64,000 nt of DNA from Cerasicoccus arenae (lineage in GTDB: Bacteria; Verrucomicrobiota; Verrucomicrobiia; Opitutales; Cerasicoccaceae): contig NZ_BMXG01000004.1 of NCBI RefSeq assembly GCF_014651635.1, positions 165,432-229,431 on the forward strand, in the 5' to 3' direction. Below, piece by piece: positions 53,228 through 61,963 of the stretch. Within the stretch, counting starts at the first letter, position 1; each line of letters starts with the position of its first letter. Below the pieces are notes generated by a model. The model was given only the letters and a program-made list of their open reading frames with translations, ran no database searches and was not told where the DNA came from. A program made the translations under genes and the position numbers.

Positions 53228-53304
53228 GCGGGGCTAGCTCAATTGGATAGAGCACCTGATTACGGATCAGGAGGTTGGGGGTTCGACTCCCTCGCCCCGT
53301 ACCA
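53228..53304 (+). tRNA. tRNA-Arg (anticodon ACG)
   Basis: Full cloverleaf: acceptor GCGGGGC with GCCCCGT (one G-U), D stem GCTC/GAGC, anticodon stem CCTGA/TCAGG around loop TTACGGA with anticodon ACG, T arm GGGGG-TTCGACT-CCCTC, discriminator A and encoded CCA. It reads CGN arginine codons after A34-to-inosine editing. Confidence 0.96.
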
Positions 53305-53315
53305 CTCTGATAGAT

Positions 53316-53346
53316 AAGAAACCTCTGATATACAGGGGTTTTCTTA
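53316..53346 (+). terminator. Hairpin after the tRNA gene
   Basis: AAGAAACCTCTG pairs with CAGGGGTTTTCTT (one bulge, one G-U) over a short loop, and the right arm ends in a T-rich stretch. It likely ends the tRNA transcript. Confidence 0.6.
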
Positions 53347-53662
53347 TGTACGGCTATGATGACCCAATCAAGTTCATCCGTTCGATCAAGGTGTCGGTGT
53401 TATCATCGATCAGGATCTTCGCTAAGGCTCAAAAAGCAGAACATTAGCCAGTCTGCTAGACTAACAAATACTGCGATCTTTAGAGCGCTGTTGTTTCATT
53501 GGATAAGGAGTTAACTTACCAGATTTTTGCCGTTTTATAGCCTATAAGGATATTCCGACATTGCCTTTCGGGAATAAATCGTAGGATAATATTCTCATCT
53601 CTCCTGAACCCGCCGATACTGCTAATCGCCTCCTGAAACTAGTAAGATAACTCCCATATCTA
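53347..53662. other. Gene-free spacer between tRNA-Arg and the GH81 gene
   Basis: About 315 bp. No integrase or attachment-site repeat of the tRNA 3' end is seen. A short minus-strand frame (about 53354-53428) reads AKILIDDNTDTLIERMNLIG, faintly like the start of a response-regulator receiver, but it has a stop directly before it and is only 24 codons long. Confidence 0.4.
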
Positions 53663-56600
53663 ATGAATATAAGACTACTATTGGATTCGGTGTCATATAG
53701 AGATGCCGACAAATCTGGCTTTATAAAGTTACTACGATCATTCACTCTTATGCTGCTGGCGCTATTTGCGGCGAATTCATCACAGCTGCACGCCCTAAGC
53801 TATGAGGAATGGGTTCAAGGCTTTGACTTCGGTGCCTTGGATGATACGCCCATGGGCAATGCGGATAACGACCCTTACAGCAACGGCTTGGAATTCGTTT
53901 TTGGCACAGATCCCTTGGCCCCAACTTCCGCGGTGGAGGTCGGTCCTTGGGTCGAGCCAACCGAAGGTGGCAGTGCTTTTATTTTCCAAATCTACAACGA
54001 TCTGGACGCCGAAGTAAAAGTGGTTCTGGAGCGGGCGACTGGGTTGTCACCTAACGATTGGAATGTCATTGCTCGCGAAGATTCGGGGCGCCCGGATCCG
54101 TTGAATCCCGACATTACCTTTTTCGAAGAGCTAATTCCATCGGGTGAGCCGCGGTATTTTTACCGACTGAGCTTCACCATCCCGTTCTCCAATGACCGCG
54201 AGGCAAAGATTTCTGTCGGCAACATGGTTGGCCTCGGGTGGGATGGTATTACGCAGATTGACACGGCTTACATTTACCAAGACAATCCCGCCGTTCTCGG
54301 CACGGATCCCGCGGTAGAAGACGATAGCAAATATCCGCGCGCAATTGGTGCTACCCAGACTGCCTTCACGGAGAACCTGCTGAAGGATTTTCAAGGCGAG
54401 CGTCCCCGTTTACGCAGTTGGATGGGTTGGTTCCTTTGGGGCAATGGCACGCCGCCTCCCGGTCGCAAGGCAGGCTTTGATTTCAACTGGGACAGCACTG
54501 TCAAGGATCCTTGGGATTACTTTTCTTACCAACAGACGCTCGACGATAACAACGAGCTGATTTCGGCTTCATGGACCCCGGTTCGCGTTGATCAGCAGCC
54601 GCTATACATGCACCCGCTGCGGCTGAACTATAATTGGGCTCCGGGCCGCTTTGGTTTCGAGACAAAGCCGCTGCTCCATTTCCCCAATAATGTCTTCTAT
54701 TACAAAGAAAAGACGATCGTGCGCGGAATTAACCTGTCGCCGAATTATCCCTATTTCATCCAATACGGCGATAAAATCGACACCAACGAGCAGCCGAATT
54801 ATCCGGAAGCATGGGCCGAACGCTGGCTTCGGATGAAGAATCGACCATTGGAAACGCTAGTGCTCGTGCCTTCGGTTATCCCCCCAGCTGACATTAATAA
54901 CAATGGTGAATATCTATTGGCCAATGGCGCGTGGAATGATGTGGAGACGGGGTCGGCCACCAATTATCAACCATTCCCATACCCGGTGTTTAACACCGAT
55001 CTACCACCGCAGGATCAAACGCCGTTCACCGTTCTCACGGACAAAATGGGTGATTGGCATGCTGACTTGGTTTACGAAGGCGGCCACCCAGGCTTGTCGA
55101 ATTACAACCCAGTTCGCTATTTCCGCACGAATTATGATCAGATGGCGGATGGGAATTATCTGAAGATGACGGTTGCGCAGGGATCACCGTTTGTCTGGTG
55201 CGAATACGGCGCGAGCGTCACGGGTCCACAGGACAACGATCGCTACATGATTTTCTATAATCTGATTCGGCAGAATCTGAAGGGATCGGTCGACAACAAC
55301 AGTGGAACTGGCGCGGAAACTGTTACGCAAATTGACGGTATGGCTGGCCCATGGGAAGTTCCTGGGGTGGACGGAGTCAGCTACGTGCTGCTTTATGGCA
55401 ACCAAAACAACCCGAATCAATTTTATCAGGAAGTCGAAGCGGACTTCAAGAAGTTGATTGATCCGGATGCCCCCCTACCGGGCATGGATCCAGGTGGATT
55501 CAACCAACCGGGCGATCAGAACAATCAGAGTTATTTCGCTGTATTTTATCGGACGGACTCCGTCGAGGCTGTCACATTAGGTAATGGTGGTGTGGATTCC
55601 GCTGACAACAATGGCACGGATGCTCAAGGGAATCCCTATTTCTTCCTGAAGTTTGACACTAGCGATCCGACCTATCAGAAGACCGGTAAGGGCTGGTTTG
55701 TGGTGGGGCAGGTCCCAGTCATGCGCTACTACCACACTGATGTCCCACGTGACGATCGCTCGCTATGGGATAATGCCGCTAAAGCATGGGCTGACGAAAT
55801 GGGAAAATACGCCTTCAATTTCCTCACTGACACAAGAATTGATTACAGCGTGCAGAACATGAACAAGGTGACGACCGAGTTCCATGCCACGTTTGGCAAC
55901 CCCTATGAGGCCGCAGGTGCTGTTGGTGGTGCAAGCATGACGGCGGCAGCTGACAAGACTGTTTGGGCGCTGTTCCCGCACCATTACCAACCTCTCACGC
56001 TGGGTCCCGACTTGACTAAGGCCAGTCAGGATCAAGTGGTCTGGAATCCACTCAAAACGACGGGCATCGATTTTCCATCCGTTACTTCGCCGCCCAATGC
56101 CAATAAGAGCACGCCGACGACGGAGGCCCGTTGGGACTACTGGCATCCGCGGGGGACGCTCAAGTCGGTGGTGACTGGTAGCTTCACGGTCGAGTATCCA
56201 TTTCAAAACTTTCTCCCAGCCATGCCGCCACCCAAATGGGAGCAAAACTACGAACAGATCGGCGTGCAGTATATCACACTGGACAACGTGGATAGCTACA
56301 CGATGATTACCGAGGAGCCGACGGCGACTTTGGTGGACAAGCGCATCGTTGGTGTCACACCCGACGCGTATGGTAACCCGATAACCCAATTGGGTAGCGG
56401 GGCTACCTTTAAGGTACTGCGCGAGCCGCAAACCGGTCAAATTTTGCAAGTCGATGTGGTTACCCGTGGCACTGGCTACCCGGAAGGCAACCCCCCCCCC
56501 GCGGATCAACTGGAGCTAGTGATTTCCGCGCCACCACTCTCGAACGATCCGAATGATCAGGCTACTGCGCGAGTTCAGGTCAACGGCGTTGGCCAAGTGC

Positions 56601-59600
56601 TGGCCGTCTTCATGAACAACAAGGGCGATGGCTACCGCTCCACGGTTAAGGTCACGCAGGCGGGTAACGAGAATCTGGACCCAGCGCTCGTTCTACCGCG
56701 CTTTGAAGATCCCGATCATAATAATCCAGACGCTCCGCGGAAGATGTTGTCTGGTCAGGCCCGTATTCTCTCGGGAGGCGCAGGCTACGATTTCGATGAC
56801 ACGGTAAATCCGGTTGTTGCAACGGTTATTGGTAATGGCTCGGGTGGCACCGCAACGATTGCTGCCCCAGGTCAGGTATTTGGTATTCGCAACGCTGCGA
56901 TTGGCGGCTTCGATGCTAATGGCCGTTATCCGGTGATTGGCGACGACCCAGACCCGGCGGTTAATTTGCAGCTCACTGCGGCTAACATTGTGGCAGAGTT
57001 ACCATCACCCGTTGAACCGAGTAAAAATGCGCCGACTCTAGTCCCGCAATTGGCTTTAAACAAGGCGGACCCATTCTTGCCCTTAGTTACCGATGGCGGT
57101 CTCTACTCTGCGTTGCCTACGGCAAGCTATCTTGACGATGCCAGCCAATCGCACAATCTCATTGTTGAGTCGCGCTTGGTTGATGGTGGCACCCAAATTA
57201 CTAAGTTGAATTTTGATGGTCCCATCGGCGAGGTCTCTACAGCTAGACCGGTCAGCTTCACCGGTGGAACTGCCATCAGTGAGGCTTCTGCCCAGATACT
57301 GCCATCGGCTTCTTTGTCAGGTCTGATACTTCAGTCCGACCCAAATACAGGCACGTATGACACGCCAGTGGAAGTCGCCTTCGCCGGTGGTCAAGCTGGC
57401 GCGGGTTCCGATACTGGAACCTTTGAGATGCCCACTTTTGATTGGAGCGTTGATGCGCAGGGCAAACTGGTCGTCACGGATTTTGCGCCGGATGGGAAGG
57501 GCAAGGGCTTTTGGGCTGACGCTCTTTTTGAAGTGCGTGGCGGTCGCGGGTTCGATGCGGCATTCCAAGTCTTCGTTGAGCCCACCAGTGGTGTTTCGGG
57601 GGAGGGTGTCCCATTGGGCAAGATTTCTGAGGTCAAGGTGGCACGTCGCGGTTCCAATTATCCCAAAGAGCCGGGCGCTGTTGGTGCCCTCATCCGCCAA
57701 GGGGATCCCGTCTTAACGCAATCCGCCTTGCTGGAGGTAATTGTGGGTGACGATGGTGGCATAGACTCTGTTAATGTAATCAATGGCGGCGATGGTTATC
57801 TCTCCAACAATAGTCGCACGGTCGAGCTCGTTGGCATTGGTATCGGGGCCACTTTTGATGTGACTGTAGTCGGTGGCGAAATTACCGATGTCGCCGTTAC
57901 TGACGGTGGCTCAGGCTATTCCATTCACCCCAATACCCTTCAGGGAATTGCGACCGGGGCAGGGGCTGGCGCGCTGTTTGGCGTCAATGTCAATTCAGGG
58001 ACTGGCGTGATCGAGAGTGTGGTGGTTCAGAATGGGGGTAGTGGATATCTTGATGATGATTCGACGCAGATCCTCATCATCCCTGGCCCCGACGCGGCAG
58101 GTGTCGTGAATCCCCCACGTGGCGCATTCGCATCCATCGACCTGAAATTTAATACCGCCACGGGGGAGCTGGAACCGCGTAATCCCGGTATCTTTGTGAG
58201 AAATAGTGCAGTGCAGCGCGGGTATTTGCCCAATTCCAATGGCACGACCAGCAACTTGACTCCTCGTTTGAATCTATATTTTCAGGGTGTGAATACGCGC
58301 CAAGTGCTCCAACCATCGCTAGCGGCGGGTTTCCTGACGCAATCGGTACCAAAGAATATCAATGTTGAGCAGGTGATGTACGACAACGTCATTGGCCAAT
58401 ACAAGGTGGATATGTCTGATGGGCAGCGTCCTTTTGGTGGTGCCTTCGGCGGCAATTCGGCACCCGATGGCTATGGCTTGGGTAATCAACTTTCGGCGAC
58501 GACTAAATGGGTGAATGTGCTCTACCACCTGCAGCAGCAATACGAGGATGCCGACGTGCCATCGGTCACGCCGTCTCCTTGGGCCTTTGTTGTGGGGAGC
58601 ACGCCTTATGCAGCCTCGGAGCCTTATACTTACGAGCGCGGCATCCCGATTTTGGCCGATCATAATCCTCTCTTCACGCTCACGGGAGCGTTGGAAACCT
58701 CCGTGCAAATGATGCAGCGCACGCTGAGTCTGTTGCACGTAGATGTAAATGGTCGTCCTTACACGAACGAGGTTACGGATCAGTCCCTGACGTGGACGAT
58801 GGAGTATTTTTCGTCCTACGATTATGGCGTCGGGCGCATCGTGATTAATCCGACCGCCACAATTCCGGCGAACGGCATTGTCAGCTCAGTTTCCACCCCC
58901 CCCCCTCCGCCTGCTGATCAGAACGATCCGAAAAGCGGTTTACTCTCTTGGCAGGAGGGTCGTTTATGGAGTGGGTTTGGCGTATCTGACCAATGGAATG
59001 ACCAACACTATTTCTTTGGTTACTACCTCGGCGTTGCAGGCTGGGCGGCGATCTTTGACCATTCTTGGGATAAGACCATCGATGCGAAGCCTACTGGCCT
59101 TTGGGCGAGTAGTTCACAAATGGGCACTGCGCTGGACCAATGGTATCTTTCCGTCGCGTATGATCCGGATAATGCAGCGCTCGTGAATGACATTTATACC
59201 AAGCCCGAATTTACCTATCAGAAACTGCCGTTCTTCGACCAGTGGACCGGCCACGGATGGGCAACAGGTGCTCAGCCCGGCCCGGCAGGCTCTGATCTTC
59301 AGGACTCCTCGAATTGGAGCAAAGCGCAAGGTTCAGGCACGAGTAACTTCAAATACGGCGACGAAAACGAAAACTCGGTATGGGAAGGTCTTCAGGCCTT
59401 CAGCGCTGCGATTCTCTGGGGTGCTGGCACGGATCGTAAGAGTTTGACTGATGTTGGGGTGTATATGCTCGCAACGGGCATGGCAGCCAACGACATGTAT
59501 TTCGCCGACAAGAACTACAACCTGTCCGAGTCTGCTCGCAACGAATACTCTTGGGTGCCAGTCACAACCACGCCTGCTTCGGAGGTCGCCAACAACGGCG

Positions 59601-60418
59601 GCAACACCTACCCTCAGAATGTAAGTTTCGTCTCGGCCAACCCAAGCGCTTACTACGATGCGCCAGAATATTTCGGTGGTGAAGCGTCTACGGGCGTTTC
59701 GCTAATTCGTAAATATGGTCCCGAGTTGGAGAATTTTTTCTACGCGTTTCCAACTGGATCGAAGTTCATTACGGCCTATCCGCCCACGGCTTGGACGTTG
59801 GGTATTGCGCGCAATACCGACTACATGCGTCGCTTTACCGGTGCAATGATGCAGGAGGATTGGGCAGCCGCGCGCAATTCAGATCTATATCAAGCCGGCA
59901 ATTGGCTGGGTATGGCGCTCACCTCTGCACTGTCTGGTGTTCCCTATAATCCGGGAGACCTGCCGCTTAACGCCGAGGGCACTGAGCTCAAACCGGTACA
60001 AACCCGACCTAGGGAATACGTAGAGCGGCTATGGTCGAGCTGGACTTCGCTGAACGATATCGCTGGTATTCAAGCCGCTCGTCAGCCCGCTTTCAGCAGC
60101 ACTTCGGCGATGCACTTCCTACACGCGACCGATGCGTATGGCACACCGGATTGGACTTATATCGGCCGTGCTACAAATGCGGGAGGGGCGGATGATAATA
60201 ATGCCATCCTTTTCCAAGCCGTTTTCACCAAATTGTCCGATGATGGATCTACGGTCGAAACGACCTTCGTAGCCTTTAATCCAGGTTGGGAAACGCGCTA
60301 CAGCGTCTTTGATCGACTGGCGAGCGATGGCTCTGTGGGTAGCATAAGTGTATCGGGTGTCATGGAAGTGAAGCCAAAGAAAATGGTGGTTAAGACCATG
60401 ATTATTCCAGTGAATTAA
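53663..60418 (+). CDS. Giant exported GH81-like endo-beta-1,3-glucanase
   Basis: 2251 residues; the start could also be Met30 (53750). A signal sequence lies near 25-45. A Ca-binding type-3 repeat follows (NADNDPYSNGLEFVFGTDP, about 66-84). GH81 landmarks: WALFPHHYQPL near 772, TVEYPFQNFLPAMP near 838-852, then after a gap of about 700 residues TGHGWATG (near 1862) with D1859, and ENENSVWEGLQAF (1901-1913). Canonical GH81 has NQESSSEA here; the first Glu of that motif appears as Asn1904 while E1908 is kept, so this is a divergent member. The large insertion (about 900-1560) is beta-rich with seven G-x-GY motifs. It should act outside the cell on laminarin-like glucans. Confidence 0.8.
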   Translation: MNIRLLLDSVSYRDADKSGFIKLLRSFTLMLLALFAANSSQLHALSYEEWVQGFDFGALDDTPMGNADNDPYSNGLEFVFGTDPLAPTSAVEVGPWVEPTEGGSAFIFQIYNDLDAEVKVVLERATGLSPNDWNVIAREDSGRPDPLNPDITFFEELIPSGEPRYFYRLSFTIPFSNDREAKISVGNMVGLGWDGITQIDTAYIYQDNPAVLGTDPAVEDDSKYPRAIGATQTAFTENLLKDFQGERPRLRSWMGWFLWGNGTPPPGRKAGFDFNWDSTVKDPWDYFSYQQTLDDNNELISASWTPVRVDQQPLYMHPLRLNYNWAPGRFGFETKPLLHFPNNVFYYKEKTIVRGINLSPNYPYFIQYGDKIDTNEQPNYPEAWAERWLRMKNRPLETLVLVPSVIPPADINNNGEYLLANGAWNDVETGSATNYQPFPYPVFNTDLPPQDQTPFTVLTDKMGDWHADLVYEGGHPGLSNYNPVRYFRTNYDQMADGNYLKMTVAQGSPFVWCEYGASVTGPQDNDRYMIFYNLIRQNLKGSVDNNSGTGAETVTQIDGMAGPWEVPGVDGVSYVLLYGNQNNPNQFYQEVEADFKKLIDPDAPLPGMDPGGFNQPGDQNNQSYFAVFYRTDSVEAVTLGNGGVDSADNNGTDAQGNPYFFLKFDTSDPTYQKTGKGWFVVGQVPVMRYYHTDVPRDDRSLWDNAAKAWADEMGKYAFNFLTDTRIDYSVQNMNKVTTEFHATFGNPYEAAGAVGGASMTAAADKTVWALFPHHYQPLTLGPDLTKASQDQVVWNPLKTTGIDFPSVTSPPNANKSTPTTEARWDYWHPRGTLKSVVTGSFTVEYPFQNFLPAMPPPKWEQNYEQIGVQYITLDNVDSYTMITEEPTATLVDKRIVGVTPDAYGNPITQLGSGATFKVLREPQTGQILQVDVVTRGTGYPEGNPPPADQLELVISAPPLSNDPNDQATARVQVNGVGQVLAVFMNNKGDGYRSTVKVTQAGNENLDPALVLPRFEDPDHNNPDAPRKMLSGQARILSGGAGYDFDDTVNPVVATVIGNGSGGTATIAAPGQVFGIRNAAIGGFDANGRYPVIGDDPDPAVNLQLTAANIVAELPSPVEPSKNAPTLVPQLALNKADPFLPLVTDGGLYSALPTASYLDDASQSHNLIVESRLVDGGTQITKLNFDGPIGEVSTARPVSFTGGTAISEASAQILPSASLSGLILQSDPNTGTYDTPVEVAFAGGQAGAGSDTGTFEMPTFDWSVDAQGKLVVTDFAPDGKGKGFWADALFEVRGGRGFDAAFQVFVEPTSGVSGEGVPLGKISEVKVARRGSNYPKEPGAVGALIRQGDPVLTQSALLEVIVGDDGGIDSVNVINGGDGYLSNNSRTVELVGIGIGATFDVTVVGGEITDVAVTDGGSGYSIHPNTLQGIATGAGAGALFGVNVNSGTGVIESVVVQNGGSGYLDDDSTQILIIPGPDAAGVVNPPRGAFASIDLKFNTATGELEPRNPGIFVRNSAVQRGYLPNSNGTTSNLTPRLNLYFQGVNTRQVLQPSLAAGFLTQSVPKNINVEQVMYDNVIGQYKVDMSDGQRPFGGAFGGNSAPDGYGLGNQLSATTKWVNVLYHLQQQYEDADVPSVTPSPWAFVVGSTPYAASEPYTYERGIPILADHNPLFTLTGALETSVQMMQRTLSLLHVDVNGRPYTNEVTDQSLTWTMEYFSSYDYGVGRIVINPTATIPANGIVSSVSTPPPPPADQNDPKSGLLSWQEGRLWSGFGVSDQWNDQHYFFGYYLGVAGWAAIFDHSWDKTIDAKPTGLWASSSQMGTALDQWYLSVAYDPDNAALVNDIYTKPEFTYQKLPFFDQWTGHGWATGAQPGPAGSDLQDSSNWSKAQGSGTSNFKYGDENENSVWEGLQAFSAAILWGAGTDRKSLTDVGVYMLATGMAANDMYFADKNYNLSESARNEYSWVPVTTTPASEVANNGGNTYPQNVSFVSANPSAYYDAPEYFGGEASTGVSLIRKYGPELENFFYAFPTGSKFITAYPPTAWTLGIARNTDYMRRFTGAMMQEDWAAARNSDLYQAGNWLGMALTSALSGVPYNPGDLPLNAEGTELKPVQTRPREYVERLWSSWTSLNDIAGIQAARQPAFSSTSAMHFLHATDAYGTPDWTYIGRATNAGGADDNNAILFQAVFTKLSDDGSTVETTFVAFNPGWETRYSVFDRLASDGSVGSISVSGVMEVKPKKMVVKTMIIPVN

Positions 60419-60444
60419 ATCTGGCTTCTACGAATTTTTAATCT

Positions 60445-60476
60445 GCGCCTGAACCGATTTGGTTCAGGCGCTTTTT
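60445..60476 (+). terminator. Terminator after the GH81 gene
   Basis: GCGCCTGAACC (60445-60455) and GGTTCAGGCGC (60461-60471) form a perfect 11-bp stem with a 5-nt loop, followed by five T. Confidence 0.93.
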
Positions 60477-60928
60477 ATGCCTAGGTGATTGCTGGTGTCG
60501 GATTGTCGGCCAGCAAGAGAAAGAGGGTAGCGGGTTCGCCCGAGAAGGAGAGGGCCTGCAAGTGCGCTGATCTGGCTCGCCAAGCTGGTCGAAAGATTCG
60601 TCTGGGACTGCCTGTAGGACCACGCAGGGACTAAGCCCGCCTCATACGTATGGGTTTGAATATAACGTCTCTATTCGAATGAGTGCACAAGTTCGGCTTA
60701 CATCATTAAGAAGCCTCGAAAAAACAAAAAGTATTGTCTCTGATAAATGTGACAGTTTTTTGCAGCTAGTTTAATTTCTATCGGCACCGATTCCATTTTG
60801 TCCATGTGGCCTAGTATGTTCAGAGTGGATAAGGACATTACACATCCGCGCTGTTCGTGCCCTATTTTCTCGAATCGAGAAAACATTTGAAATCCCGGCT
60901 AAACTCACCGATTGTCTGACGATTCACA
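60477..60928. other. Gene-free region upstream of lipA
   Basis: About 450 bp. Only short unconvincing frames occur. The first half is GC-rich and the part from about 60650 on is AT-rich and may hold the lipA promoter. Confidence 0.4.
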
Positions 60929-61828
60929 ATGTCTGATTTATTGCGCAAACCCGATTGGCTCCGCGCCAAGCTTCCTAATGGCCCTGGTTACATGGCCACA
61001 CGTCGCAACGTAGACGAGCACTCGCTGCACACTGTCTGCGAGAGCGCGAAGTGCCCAAACATGGGTGAATGCTGGAGTCGCGGAACGGCCACGGTAATGA
61101 TCCTGGGTAACGTTTGTACGCGCGCCTGCACGTTCTGCAATATCGCCACCGGTCGCCCGCCCGAGCTCGACCTCGGCGAACCCGCACGCGTGGCTGACAG
61201 TATTGCGAAGATGAACCTTAAGCACGTAGTCATCACGTCTGTGGCTCGTGACGATTTGAAGGACGGCGGAGCGAGCGTCTGGGCGGCCACTGTCCGCGCG
61301 GTGCATTACAAGTGCCCGAATACGACAGTGGAGATTCTACCGGCTGATTTTCGCGGTAAAGCCGAATACCTAGATATTGTCCTCGACGCCAAGCCTGACA
61401 TTTTCAACCACAACATGGAGACCGTTGAGCGGCTCCAAAAACCGATTCGCAAGACTGCCCGCTACGACCGTTCACTGTGGGTACTTGAGCACGCTAAGTC
61501 CCGTGACTTCATTACGAAGAGTGGTATCATGCTGGGCATCGGTGAGAGGGAGGGTGAAATTGAGCAACTCCTGCGCGACCTGCGCAAGATCGACGTCAAT
61601 ATCTTGACGATTGGCCAATACCTTCAGCCCACCAAAAAGCACGAAACGCTGGACCGCTGGGTTACTCCAGAAGAGTTCAATCACTGGAAGCAATGGGCGC
61701 TCAAGCTAGGTTTCGACGTCGTCGAAAGCGGCCCCTTGGTCCGTTCAAGCTACCACGCCGATATGCAAGTGGACTTGTTTGGCCTCCTCGAAAAGCGTCA
61801 TGCTGAAAAGGCCGCCGAGAGCGCCTGA
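60929..61828 (+). CDS. lipA: Lipoyl synthase
   Basis: 299 residues; radical-SAM enzyme inserting two sulfurs into octanoyl-protein. N-terminal auxiliary cluster Cys residues in HTVCESAKCPNMGECWSRGTA (near 32-52) and the radical-SAM motif CTRACTFCNIATG (near 63-75, CxxxCxxC) are intact. The C-terminal VRSSYHADMQ carries the conserved Arg-Ser-Ser-Tyr. Normal length. lipB is not adjacent. Confidence 0.95.
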   Translation: MSDLLRKPDWLRAKLPNGPGYMATRRNVDEHSLHTVCESAKCPNMGECWSRGTATVMILGNVCTRACTFCNIATGRPPELDLGEPARVADSIAKMNLKHVVITSVARDDLKDGGASVWAATVRAVHYKCPNTTVEILPADFRGKAEYLDIVLDAKPDIFNHNMETVERLQKPIRKTARYDRSLWVLEHAKSRDFITKSGIMLGIGEREGEIEQLLRDLRKIDVNILTIGQYLQPTKKHETLDRWVTPEEFNHWKQWALKLGFDVVESGPLVRSSYHADMQVDLFGLLEKRHAEKAAESA

Positions 61829-61963
61829 TTTTTGGCACCACCCGTAATAATAGCTTTGCTCTATTAGGGGGGATAGGGGGCTTGGAAAAGAAAGAGAGCG
61901 GTTATCGAAATAATTCCCTGAAAATTGTTTCACTTCTGCTTTTCTCTCAGTGGAGGTATGCTT

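Noticed and set aside
55763..56509. A 248-residue minus-strand ORF inside the GH81 gene
   Set aside because: No conserved features and a shadow of the large reading frame.
53228..60418. Treating the tRNA-to-glucanase region as a genomic island
   Set aside because: No integrase, no duplicated tRNA end and no clear change of base composition in the glucanase gene; I could not support an island.
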